Below are positions 8,701 to 16,591 of a stretch of 64,000 bases of DNA, piece by piece. The notes below the pieces were generated by a model. It did no database searches, was not told where the DNA came from, and saw nothing but the letters and a program-made list of their open reading frames with translations. The number at the start of each line of letters is the position of its first letter. Position 1 is the stretch's first letter. The DNA is taken from NCBI GenBank assembly GCA_910577835.1, contig CAJTOU010000008.1:1-64000 (forward strand). The letters run 5' to 3'. The DNA is from an uncultured Lachnospiraceae bacterium. GTDB lineage: Bacteria > Bacillota_A > Clostridia > Lachnospirales > Lachnospiraceae. The translations under genes and the position numbers were made by a program.

Positions 8701-9460
8701 GCTGTCTCCTCCATATTGTGACAATAAATCCGTCTACATTATTTCCCGATATCTGATATGCCGAATATTCCGGAAGCGTTACTGTCATATCCTCCTCATC
8801 GCTGGCCGGAATATAAAACACCTCCATTTCTTGTGTTCCCTTTTGAATTCTCAAATGCTTTTTTCTGTATACAAATCCTCTAATATAATCGACGTATTCC
8901 TCAAGCGCCAGATTTTTATCCCTCATAATTTCTGAATGAGGAAATCCGACATATCGAAAATGCCATGGTTCAGGCGCTATTTTTGTTATATCTTCTTTGC
9001 CTTCCTGATAACGCTCAATAAAGCCGTACTTTACTGCCTCTTTGCGGAATCTCTGACAAATGCCCTCATATGGAAAATCCGGACAGATAAAATCAATCTC
9101 ATTTTTATTTAGCCCCAAATCAATCGCAAGTCCTGTCTGATGTTCACTGTGTCCGGGAAGCGACACATATTTATCTGTAAACTCACTGCCATTTTCTTTT
9201 AATGAATCCTCATAAATCCGCTTCTGCTCCTCTTTCTGCCGATATCCGCTGACTGGTACAATAAAGTCCTCATTATCAATATTTTGAAATATATTTGCAA
9301 GTACTGTTGCTGCCTTTTGATTTAGAAAAATATCTGCATAATCACTTTCCACTGAAACAAGTTTTGTCTCATAGGATGAATCGACTGGATGCTCTGCATT
9401 GACAAGTACAAGCGGTCCTGTGTGAATATCTTTTCCGGTTAATGTAATTGTATTCATCAT
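8693..9460 (-). CDS. vanXY: VanXY-type D,D-dipeptidase/carboxypeptidase
   Basis: 255 residues, no signal peptide, so cytoplasmic like VanXY of VanC/G-type loci. The zinc-peptidase motif SEHQTGLAID gives H107 and D114; EPWH gives the catalytic E164 and zinc ligand H167. The family removes D-Ala-D-Ala dipeptide and the terminal D-Ala of UDP-MurNAc-pentapeptide, clearing vancomycin targets. Its ATG overlaps the vanG stop (ATGA), so the two are coupled. The C-terminal 60 residues extend past the catalytic core. Family assignment is strong; the dual activity is inferred from the family. Confidence 0.9.
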   Translation of the reverse strand: MMNTITLTGKDIHTGPLVLVNAEHPVDSSYETKLVSVESDYADIFLNQKAATVLANIFQNIDNEDFIVPVSGYRQKEEQKRIYEDSLKENGSEFTDKYVSLPGHSEHQTGLAIDLGLNKNEIDFICPDFPYEGICQRFRKEAVKYGFIERYQEGKEDITKIAPEPWHFRYVGFPHSEIMRDKNLALEEYVDYIRGFVYRKKHLRIQKGTQEMEVFYIPASDEEDMTVTLPEYSAYQISGNNVDGFIVTIWRRQHE

Positions 9461-10515
9461 ATATTATACAGTCCGATAATGGTTTCCAGCATTTCCGGAA
9501 AATCAAGGCCTGCTCCTTTCATCATATTTGGAAAACGGCTGGCCGAAGTAAGGCCCGGAATAGAATTTACTTCATTAAACACAATTCTTCCATCTGGTGC
9601 CAGAAACATATCAACCCTTGCAAAACCAGAGCAGCCAAGTGCTCTGTAAATAGTCTTTGCAGCTTCCTGTATCTGTTTTTCCAAAGCCTTGTCAATACGC
9701 GCAGGCATATGTATCACTGCACTGGCTCTTTCATACTTTTCAGCATAATCAAAAAATCCTTGCGCAAGCTCAATTTCATCTACTCTGCCTACAATTAAAT
9801 CCGAAATGCCAATTACCGCACAGCCTACTTCAAAGCCTTCCACATTTTCTTCCGCGATAATTTCAGAATCATATAAAAAAGCCTCTTCTATCGCCTTTGG
9901 CAATTCTTCCTTACTCTGAGCCTTGGTAATTCCATAAGAGGAACCTGCCCGCACTGGTTTTATAAACATAGGAAAACTAAGTTCTGACAATAAAATCTTT
10001 GCCTGTTCTTTTTCTGATTTTCTCACTGTGACCGCCTTTGGAACCTCAATTCCATAAGAAGCCGCAAGTCTGTGTGCCCTGTCTTTATCCATACACAATG
10101 CTGAAGAACAGGTATCACAGCCAATCACAGGTATTCCTGCAAGCTCCAAAATTCCCTGTACGGTGCCGTCTTCTCCATTTTTTCCATGAAGAATGGGAAA
10201 TGCCGCATCCAGCTTTGTGACTCTTTCTCCCTCTTCTGTAAATTCAATCATTCCCTTTACACTGCGATTTTGAGAAATTACAACTGGTACCAGATTTTCT
10301 TTATCCTCTGTCCATGTATCCTCATATATTTTTTGATAATCTCCATAATAACAGAACCAGTCTCCCTCTTCTGTGATTCCGATTGGGAAAATTTCATATT
10401 TTTTTGTATTCAGATTAATCAGTACGGAATATACAGAATGTAACGATACCTTATATTCACTGGAATACCCTCCAAATATTACAGCTATCTTTTTCAAATT
10501 TGAATTTTTTTGCAT
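9457..10515 (-). CDS. vanG: VanG-type D-alanine--D-serine ligase
   Basis: 352 residues, full length for the Ddl/Van ligase family. From memory it aligns closely with enterococcal VanG: KIAVIFGG at the start, PVVxSQNRSVKG, LHGKNGEDGT, ELAGIPV(I/V)GCDT.SALCMDKDRAH, FIKPVRAGSS and SGFARVDMF. The omega-loop EKY segment is of the D-Ala-D-Ser type, not the D-Ala-D-Lac type. It should make D-Ala-D-Ser for peptidoglycan precursors with low vancomycin affinity. The ATG follows AAAGGAGATTAACTAAA, 5 bases after vanW. Substrate choice is inferred from similarity. Confidence 0.92.
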   Translation of the reverse strand: MQKNSNLKKIAVIFGGYSSEYKVSLHSVYSVLINLNTKKYEIFPIGITEEGDWFCYYGDYQKIYEDTWTEDKENLVPVVISQNRSVKGMIEFTEEGERVTKLDAAFPILHGKNGEDGTVQGILELAGIPVIGCDTCSSALCMDKDRAHRLAASYGIEVPKAVTVRKSEKEQAKILLSELSFPMFIKPVRAGSSYGITKAQSKEELPKAIEEAFLYDSEIIAEENVEGFEVGCAVIGISDLIVGRVDEIELAQGFFDYAEKYERASAVIHMPARIDKALEKQIQEAAKTIYRALGCSGFARVDMFLAPDGRIVFNEVNSIPGLTSASRFPNMMKGAGLDFPEMLETIIGLYNI

Positions 10516-10520
10516 TTTAG

Positions 10521-11342
10521 TTAATCTCCTTTATTAATTATATTTATATCCTCTGGCAGCTCATACTCTACCTGATGTACAGTATTATAGAGATGAATGT
10601 CTCTGCTCTCCTGTGTTGCCCTGTCAGTTTTTAAACAATCGACAGAAGCCTCCAGATATATTTTTCCTTTTTCCCGAAAATAAGAAACTCTTTTATTATA
10701 AATTCTATAATCATAAAGCGATTCTCTGTCCGAAAAAATACTCCCATACATATACTCTCTGTCAAAACCAATTTCTATTTGGAATAAATTTGGTGTATTA
10801 TTCTGCACTTTCAAGTCAAGCCACCCCTCATTAATCGTAGCGTCTGTGCCGCAGGGCGTTTCTGCGTTGGGAGGGAGGGACTCCTTTTGATGTCCATGTC
10901 TTTCCACAATAGTCAAAGGAGAATGCAGAAACATCCAGTAAAGCATAGTGCTGATTTGACACAGACCGCCACCATATTCCCCGACAATTTTTCCGTCTCT
11001 TAAAATCAGTCCATCTTTGTAAGGCTCCTTTTTATCTGCCTGCCGCGCACATCTCCAGAAGGAAAATGTTTGTCCGGGCCGGATAACCAGCCCGTGAAAT
11101 GTGGCGGCGGCAAGTTTCAGATTATGCACTTTATTTTGCTGATATTTGATATCGTAGCCGCTGTTTTCGTTTATCATTAATGAGGAAGTTTCAAAGATTT
11201 GATATGGAAGCTGCGCATCCACTCTCTTCTCTGCGTAACTGCGGCCGTCAAAATGCATTTTCAAATAAAAGAACTGTTTTCTCTGCCACCTTCTAACCGG
11301 CAAAAGAAACGGAAATATCTGTGTAACCCTTCTTCTTTTCAT
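10521..11342 (-). CDS. vanW: VanW family protein
   Basis: 273 residues. The VanW domain is clear: RPGQTFSFWR, DGLILRDGKIVGEYGGGLC, QISTMLYWMFLHSPL and ERHGHQ. VanW is carried by VanB- and VanG-type clusters; its biochemical role is not settled. There is no classical signal peptide. The ATG is preceded by GAAAGGGGATATCAACA. It is the first gene of the vanW-vanG-vanXY-nhaC unit and has a leader with a hairpin terminator and an inverted repeat. Confidence 0.9.
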   Translation of the reverse strand: MKRRRVTQIFPFLLPVRRWQRKQFFYLKMHFDGRSYAEKRVDAQLPYQIFETSSLMINENSGYDIKYQQNKVHNLKLAAATFHGLVIRPGQTFSFWRCARQADKKEPYKDGLILRDGKIVGEYGGGLCQISTMLYWMFLHSPLTIVERHGHQKESLPPNAETPCGTDATINEGWLDLKVQNNTPNLFQIEIGFDREYMYGSIFSDRESLYDYRIYNKRVSYFREKGKIYLEASVDCLKTDRATQESRDIHLYNTVHQVEYELPEDINIINKGD

Positions 11343-11366
11343 TGTTGATATCCCCTTTCTTAATTT

Positions 11367-11394
11367 TAGAATATTTTGTGTAGATAATATTCTA
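11367..11394. promoter_or_regulatory. Inverted repeat in the vanW leader
   Basis: Perfect 9-base arms TAGAATATT and AATATTCTA separated by 10 bases, between the leader terminator and the vanW ribosome site. Position and symmetry suit an operator. VanR binding is possible but not shown. Confidence 0.45.
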
Positions 11395-11402
11395 TAAAAT
11401 AA

Positions 11403-11447
11403 AAATATCCCCTATTCGATAAACATTATACCGGACAGGGGATATTT
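11403..11447 (-). terminator. Intrinsic terminator upstream of vanW
   Basis: The 11-bp stem AAATATCCCCT / AGGGGATATTT is followed on the minus strand by TTATTTTATAG. It lies between the toxin module and vanW. It would stop transcripts from vanRS and the toxin, or act as an attenuator for vanW. Confidence 0.75.
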
Positions 11448-11666
11448 ATACTTTAATATACAATAACTCATTTCCTAAGAAATTATGAAGATAAAATTTA
11501 TTTTTTATTCTGACCATCAGAATTGGCAGTTTTCAAAAAATTATACAGCATTAAATAAACAACAAAAGGAACTTCAAAAATCATCATCTAAATTTTCAAA
11601 AGTGACATAAAATCTTTCTATATACTAAAAAATAATAAAACACTTGAAATCATAGTGTAAATATGC

Positions 11667-11770
11667 TATATTAAAAACATAAGGAGCAACCGCCCACAAA
11701 GTGGTTAACCTCCCAATTTGGCATAAGCCTACCAAGATTGGTTAAGTGACAAGGTAGGCTTATTTATTTT
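11667..11770 (+). ncRNA. Antisense antitoxin RNA (type I module)
   Basis: A promoter is readable: TTGAAA (11644-11649), 17-base spacer, TATATT (11667-11672). This would start an RNA of about 90 nt near 11679. It ends in the hairpin TAAGCCTACC (11724-11733) / GGTAGGCTTA (11753-11762) followed by TTTATTTT. It is complementary to the 3' untranslated part and last codons of the toxin mRNA, as with RatA for TxpA. The ends are predicted. Confidence 0.65.
11673..11713 (-). terminator. Probable toxin mRNA terminator
   Basis: On the minus strand GGAGGTTAACCAC..GTGGGCGGTTGCTCC can fold (imperfect stem) and is followed by TTATGTTTTTAA. The T run overlaps the -10 box of the antisense promoter. Confidence 0.5.
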
Positions 11771-11862
11771 CGCTTATCGTTCCTACTGTCTATGTAGGTA
11801 AGCAACGCCATCAGGAAATTACCGCCTAAAAATAGCAGGCTTAAAATCTGGTATGTATCCAT
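11764..11862 (-). CDS. Holin-like small membrane toxin of a type I toxin-antitoxin system
   Basis: A 32-residue ORF starting MDTYQILSLLFLGGNF, one hydrophobic segment, then a short charged tail ending NDKRK. This is the pattern of the Firmicutes 'putative holin-like toxin' family (PF16935, TxpA/BsrG-like). The SD GGGAGGTG is 6 bases before the ATG. A consensus promoter lies about 125 bases upstream. An upstream CACCTCCC can pair with the SD, which is typical of type I toxin mRNAs. An antisense RNA covers the 3' end. The toxin should depolarise or perturb the membrane when the antisense RNA is lost; toxicity is inferred from the family. Confidence 0.75.
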   Translation of the reverse strand: MDTYQILSLLFLGGNFLMALLTYIDSRNDKRK

Positions 11863-11868
11863 ATGCGT

Positions 11869-11954
11869 CACCTCCCTTCTTCTGTATTTCCCATGACAGG
11901 ATTCTGCTGACCGGCACAGCCGCGATTACAGCTGTATAGAAGATTTGGGAGGTG
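11869..11954 (-). promoter_or_regulatory. SD-sequestering pair in the toxin 5' UTR
   Basis: The Shine-Dalgarno GGGAGGTG (plus-strand 11869-11876) is exactly complementary to CACCTCCC near the 5' end of the same transcript (11947-11954). Pairing would block translation of the primary transcript. Confidence 0.6.
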
Positions 11955-11987
11955 TTCCACCTTGTAACACAATTGCTCCATATTCAA

Positions 11988-12016
11988 ATTATATCATAGC
12001 TCTTATTATATATCAA
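11988..12016 (-). promoter_or_regulatory. Sigma-A promoter of the toxin mRNA
   Basis: -35 TTGATA (12011-12016), 17-base spacer, -10 TATAAT (11988-11993), read on the minus strand. Confidence 0.75.
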
Positions 12017-12065
12017 TATTTCTTTTTGTTTTCCATTTTAAAATTTATTTTTTTGTTACAACCTT

Positions 12066-13223
12066 TTATACAGGCAGCTTCACCGTAAATGTAGTCACCT
12101 CATCCTCACTCTTCGCCATAATCGTCCCTCCATGCAATGTAACTATCTCTTTTGCAATCGCCAGCCCCAGTCCTGCTCCGCCTGAATTTGTCGCACGCGC
12201 ATCGTCAAGCCGGAAAAATTTTTCAAAAATCGACTCCAATCTGTGTTTTGGAATGGTTTTCCCTTTATTGGAAAACGAAATCACCAGCTCATTCCCAACA
12301 TGTTTCGCCATAATTACAATCTTCGTATTTGGGTAACTGTATGAAACCGCATTTTTCAAAATATTATTAAACACCCTCGCCATTTTTTCAGCATCCACAT
12401 ATGCGCTTAAATCTTCCTCTGCCTTAAGCTCAATACTGTTCCCCCGCTGCTTTAAAACAGGATAAAACTCATCTGTCATCTGGACCAGCATATAGGAAAT
12501 ATCTGTGGTTTCCCTTTCCAGTATAATCTGCTGCAAATTATATCTGGTAATTTCAAAAAATTCATTAATCAGCTTTTCCAGCCTCATTGCCTTATCCAAA
12601 GAAATACCTATATATTTCTCTCTCTGCTTTTCCGGCATATCACTGGCCTCATCTAAAAGACTTAAATATCCGATTACTGAAGTGAGCGGTGTTTTTAAAT
12701 CATGCGCCAGATAAGTAATTAAATCATTTTTCCGCGCCGCCTCATCCTTCAATAACTGCTCATTTCGAATCATGTGCGTCTTTATTTCCGACATCTGCGT
12801 AGAAATCGCCGCATATTCATTTGGAAAAATATCATCTGCATCTCTTTCCTGCGACATATATTCATGTATCATTCTTCCGGAATTTACAATTGCTTTCTTT
12901 GCCTTTTTCTTACCGCTGATATAAGCTGTCAACATAATCACAACCGTTCCTATCAGTACAGTAGCGCAAAGTAGAACAAAAATTACCGTTTTTAAATAAC
13001 TCCAGTTTATATTTCTGACAGTAACTGTAATATCGGCATCCGGATAATAAATCCTCTCCGTTCTTGTAAAGGTATTAGTAAATATATCAACAAACAGACC
13101 ATTCAAAACATTGTCAAATAAATCATATAACAGTATACAGAAAATCAAGGCAACTCCCAGAATAAAAAACACCTGAAACACTTTGCAGATTTTATAAAAA
13201 ATCCTTATAACTCTAATCTTCAA
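12066..13223 (-). CDS. vanS: VanS-type sensor histidine kinase
   Basis: 385 residues. Two membrane segments (about 17-38 and 78-103) enclose a short extracytoplasmic loop. The H-box YLAHDLKTPLTS places the phospho-accepting histidine at 174. N-box RVFNNILKNA and G-box GGAGLGLAIAKEI complete the ATPase. The stretch SVIGYLSLLDEA..DMP and EFFEITRYNLQ is almost the same as in enterococcal VanS (from memory). The N-terminal sensor differs, as is usual. The start overlaps the vanR end by 11 bases. It should phosphorylate VanR in response to glycopeptide or wall stress; the inducer is unknown. Confidence 0.92.
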   Translation of the reverse strand: MKIRVIRIFYKICKVFQVFFILGVALIFCILLYDLFDNVLNGLFVDIFTNTFTRTERIYYPDADITVTVRNINWSYLKTVIFVLLCATVLIGTVVIMLTAYISGKKKAKKAIVNSGRMIHEYMSQERDADDIFPNEYAAISTQMSEIKTHMIRNEQLLKDEAARKNDLITYLAHDLKTPLTSVIGYLSLLDEASDMPEKQREKYIGISLDKAMRLEKLINEFFEITRYNLQQIILERETTDISYMLVQMTDEFYPVLKQRGNSIELKAEEDLSAYVDAEKMARVFNNILKNAVSYSYPNTKIVIMAKHVGNELVISFSNKGKTIPKHRLESIFEKFFRLDDARATNSGGAGLGLAIAKEIVTLHGGTIMAKSEDEVTTFTVKLPV

Positions 13224-13917
13224 TTTTATATCCCACTCCCCACACAGTCTTTATATATTTCGGCTCCTCAAAAGACTCTCCCATCTTTTCCCGAAGACGC
13301 CGGATATGCACAGTAATTGTATTATTATTTTTACTATAATACTCATCTCCCCATATCTGATGAAACAATTCCTCTGAACTGACGACTGTTCCCTTTTTCT
13401 GACATAGGATTTTAAGAATCTCAAATTCTGTGGGCGTAAGCTCCAAAGGCTTTTCATTCAGTGTACATTCATGCGCTTTAATATTCATCACCAGACCAGA
13501 ATGAATAATAATGTTGTTATCCTCTTTCTCCTGCCTTGCCCCTATATTATAACGCTTATATCTGCGAAGCTGCGCTTTCACTCTTGCAACCAGCTCCAGA
13601 GGAAGAAACGGCTTTGTAATATAATCGTCTGCTCCCAGCGTCAGCCCTGTAATTTTATCAATTTCCTCTCCCTTTGCCGTCAGCATAATCACAGGATAAT
13701 TATGTTCTCTGCGGATAAACTGACAGATTTGAAAACCTCCCATATCCGGCAGCATTACATCGAGAATCGCCAAATCCAGCTTTTCCTTTTCAATACAGCT
13801 TACCGCTTCCCTTCCTGTATAATATTTATAAACGGTAAAATTCTCATTTTCCAGATACAATGCTACCAAATCTGCAATTTCCCGCTCATCATCTACAATC
13901 AATATTTTTTCGCTCAC
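13213..13917 (-). CDS. vanR: VanR-type response regulator (OmpR family)
   Basis: 234 residues. The receiver domain has DD at 9-10, phospho-acceptor D53 (LAILDVMLPD) and the conserved Lys in DDYITKPF. The winged-helix domain includes LTPTEFEIL and TITVHIRRLREKMG. Alignment by eye with enterococcal VanR is very close over the whole length, including KYIKTVWGVGYKIE. It starts with GTG after GAGAGGAG. A strong promoter lies just upstream, so vanRS has its own transcript. It should activate the vanW-vanG-vanXY unit. Confidence 0.93.
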   Translation of the reverse strand: MSEKILIVDDEREIADLVALYLENENFTVYKYYTGREAVSCIEKEKLDLAILDVMLPDMGGFQICQFIRREHNYPVIMLTAKGEEIDKITGLTLGADDYITKPFLPLELVARVKAQLRRYKRYNIGARQEKEDNNIIIHSGLVMNIKAHECTLNEKPLELTPTEFEILKILCQKKGTVVSSEELFHQIWGDEYYSKNNNTITVHIRRLREKMGESFEEPKYIKTVWGVGYKIED

Positions 13918-13953
13918 CGCCTGTACTCCTCTCTATACTTTTCATTTTGTCCC

Positions 13954-13982
13954 ATTATACTTCGTTTCTTTGAATAATGCAA
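13954..13982 (-). promoter_or_regulatory. Promoter of vanRS
   Basis: -35 TTGCAT (13977-13982), 17-base spacer, -10 TATAAT (13954-13959) on the minus strand, about 36 bases before the GTG start of vanR. Confidence 0.7.
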
Positions 13983-14006
13983 CCAATGCTTATTATATAA
14001 CTAGGT

Positions 14007-14034
14007 AAAAACTGATTATTGCACTGTAATCAGC
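14007..14034 (-). terminator. Terminator after the AgrC-like gene
   Basis: CTGATTA / TAATCAG stem (8-base loop) followed on the minus strand by TTTTTACC. A second possible hairpin, ATTGGTTA / TAACCAAT, lies at 14041-14070. Confidence 0.55.
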
Positions 14035-14183
14035 CATTTATTGGTTATTGTATTCTATAACTAACCAATCATAAATTTCATTATTCTGCAAGCGATAAAA
14101 AATCAACTCAGATACTCTATAACCGGCAAAAAACCAATTGCAATACTATATAAACAACAAAAACTGCTATAACCAGTGTCCGT

Positions 14184-15674
14184 TTAAATTATGCCATCAG
14201 ATTCTTTATTTTTCATCATTATAGTTAACTCAAACACTTCTCCCTGTATTTCCCAGTCCAGTGCTCCACAATATTTCTGTACAGATAATTTCATGTTATA
14301 AAATCCAATTCCATGCAGCTCCTTATCTTCCTTGCCTGTTGTTGGAAATTCTGCATCTTTTTCTTTTCTTATACTTCCGGAAAAAGAATTTTGAAATTCT
14401 ATAAAAAACATTTTTCCTTTTTGGAAAGATGCGGCATAAATAAAACGTTCTGCATCAACAGACATTTTTTCACATGCTTCTATGGCATTATCCAGCGCAT
14501 TACATAAAATTACCGCAAGGTCATAGCTTTCTATCTTTAAATCCTTTGGAAAGATAAGATTATCAACCTCTATTCTGATATTCTGCATTTTACTTTTGGC
14601 TTCATGAAACTTCATATTTAATATGGCATCCGCAACTGCATTTCCTGTCCGAAACTGAAACTCCAGCTTGTCTATGCTCCGATTCAGTTCCAAAAGATAC
14701 CCGCTCCATTCTGTGCCGATATCCTCTTTGTTCTTCATTTGACCCACAAACTGCATAACAACTGAAATCTGGTTTTTAATATCATGTTTCATTCCTCTGA
14801 TACCAGAATAAACCCTCTCCATCTCATTGACATGATTCTGAAGCCCTTTTATTTGCTGTTCCATAATCACACGTCTCTGTCTTTCCTGATTTAAGACAAT
14901 CATATCCTGAAACAGCTTTACCCCATATAAAATCGAAAGCAGTGACAATATCAAAACAGCAGGAATAACTATAACCAGCAGAGGATAACGGTCATACAAA
15001 AGAACCGGTACCCCCTGCTCCACAGTTACAATAATCATACGCAGAAATATACAGATAAGAAGCCCTGTCATGCTTGGAGTCAGAATAAACATCAGTTCTG
15101 TTTTCTGCATAATATAATCCTTTTTCTGATATTTCTTTTTCAATATTGTTACCAAAAAACTGGTAAGTATGGAAAATCCGAGATATACAAAAGTTTGCAG
15201 CATAAATGAAGTCATCTGAAAAACTGTTTCCGCCGATGACAGTGAAATAATATATCCCTTATTGATACACCATGTCCAGAAAGAAAAAATACGATTTCCC
15301 AATATAAGAATCATATAGGCAAGAAAAAAGCTGATTTCTGAAAAAGCCATAAATGTTACAGATAAATACAGTTTTAACACCATTGTTCCCTGATATAAAA
15401 ATACAGCTGCCAATATCAATATTCCCATTAGAAATACCAGCTTTGCAAAGGTTTTAACACTATCGTAATTGGAAGGAAAAAAATAACTAAGAATCAGTTT
15501 TAACAAAGCCCATCCGACAGTTATTATACATCCTGTCTTTTGTCTGCTTTTTAATTTGCTCTCAAGAAAATTTCCATATAAACTTTGAAGGCAATATCCC
15601 TGAAACAGCATTGCCAGAATATTGACTGTCTGTATCATAATATTATATATATTGGTATTTAAGAGATTATCCAA
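14184..15674 (-). CDS. AgrC-like GHKL sensor histidine kinase
   Basis: 496 residues. The first half has six to seven membrane segments. A cytoplasmic helix then carries the phosphorylation region GMKHDIKNQISVV, and the GHKL ATPase has ILCNALDNAIEACEK and GIGFYNMKLSVQKYCG. This is the layout of peptide-sensing AgrC-type kinases. The start codon is TTG at 15674, with AAGGAGTG upstream, overlapping the stop of the response regulator by 8 bases. No agrB or agrD-like gene is visible beside it, so the signal is unknown. Confidence 0.87.
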   Translation of the reverse strand: MDNLLNTNIYNIMIQTVNILAMLFQGYCLQSLYGNFLESKLKSRQKTGCIITVGWALLKLILSYFFPSNYDSVKTFAKLVFLMGILILAAVFLYQGTMVLKLYLSVTFMAFSEISFFLAYMILILGNRIFSFWTWCINKGYIISLSSAETVFQMTSFMLQTFVYLGFSILTSFLVTILKKKYQKKDYIMQKTELMFILTPSMTGLLICIFLRMIIVTVEQGVPVLLYDRYPLLVIVIPAVLILSLLSILYGVKLFQDMIVLNQERQRRVIMEQQIKGLQNHVNEMERVYSGIRGMKHDIKNQISVVMQFVGQMKNKEDIGTEWSGYLLELNRSIDKLEFQFRTGNAVADAILNMKFHEAKSKMQNIRIEVDNLIFPKDLKIESYDLAVILCNALDNAIEACEKMSVDAERFIYAASFQKGKMFFIEFQNSFSGSIRKEKDAEFPTTGKEDKELHGIGFYNMKLSVQKYCGALDWEIQGEVFELTIMMKNKESDGII

Positions 15675-16395
15675 GGCACACTCCTTGGCGTTTCAGGTAA
15701 CGCATGTATATTTTTACAAACTCGCTGTACTTTCCCTTTGCCAGATAGACGGTTTCTCCAGTATTCAACTGAATACTGTCCGCAGTATATTCCACGATAT
15801 ATGCCATATTTACCAGATATCCTCTGTGGCACCTGTAAAAATTCTGTCCAAGCTGCTGTTCCAATTCATTCATAACAGCGTAAATCTCTATCATTTCCTG
15901 TCTGGTATGTATCTCTACTTTTCTTGCCCTGTTTTCAATAAACAAAATATCGTTTTTATTTATAGTAAAACTGCGTGTTCTGGTTTTAACAAAAAACTGC
16001 TCCTGTTTCTGATGTTCTCCATGCTTTTTCTGTTCTCTTTTTTTCAGCTCTTCAAGTGCTCTGTGAAATACCCTGTGAAATTTTTCCTCCTCTACTGGTT
16101 TTAAAAGATAATGAAACGCCGATACATCAAAGGCGTCAAATACATACTCTTTTAAGCCTGTAATAAAGATAAGAATTGCTTCTTCTCCACGTTCTCTTAA
16201 CTTTCTTGCAGTGTCAATTCCGTTTATTCCCTCCATCTGTATATCAAGAAAAATAATATCGAAATGAAGCCTTGCTTCAAGAAGCTCCTGACCAGAAGAA
16301 AAAATTTTTAAAGTATAGTTTAACTCTTGTTTTTCTATCAGATTTTTGATTTGTTCCCTGATTATGCTCTCATCATCACATATTGCAATGTTCAA
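15667..16395 (-). CDS. LytTR-family response regulator (AgrA-like)
   Basis: 242 residues from a TTG at 16395 (AGAGGTGG 4 bases upstream); the longer open reading to 16539 adds 48 residues with no ribosome site and no homology. The receiver has CDDE near the start, acceptor Asp in IIFLDIQM and the Lys in YLLKPVEEEKF. The LytTR DNA-binding domain contains FFVKTRTRSFTINKNDILFIE and FYRCHRGYLVNM. It is coupled to the AgrC-like kinase. Targets are unknown. The adjacent repeats around 14.0-14.2 kb could be looked at as sites. Confidence 0.87.
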   Translation of the reverse strand: MNIAICDDESIIREQIKNLIEKQELNYTLKIFSSGQELLEARLHFDIIFLDIQMEGINGIDTARKLRERGEEAILIFITGLKEYVFDAFDVSAFHYLLKPVEEEKFHRVFHRALEELKKREQKKHGEHQKQEQFFVKTRTRSFTINKNDILFIENRARKVEIHTRQEMIEIYAVMNELEQQLGQNFYRCHRGYLVNMAYIVEYTADSIQLNTGETVYLAKGKYSEFVKIYMRYLKRQGVCLG

Positions 16396-16591
16396 ATCTG
16401 CCACCTCTTTTTGTTTATAATATATCTGTTTATTATATCGGCATAATGACAAATATTTTTCGCATAATATGAAATAAAAAAAACAGGCAAAATAAAAAAC
16501 TGCTATGCCAGAGTTAAAAGACATCCTACTTATCAGCATTCAAATCTGCTGAATTTTACAATGTTTTCTTGGCATAACAGCTCTTTTTAAT

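Noticed and set aside
7273..11342. vanT or vanY gene hidden in the VanG locus
   Set aside because: Every base of the unit is accounted for by nhaC, vanXY, vanG and vanW. The antiporter has no racemase domain and there is no PLP-racemase motif.
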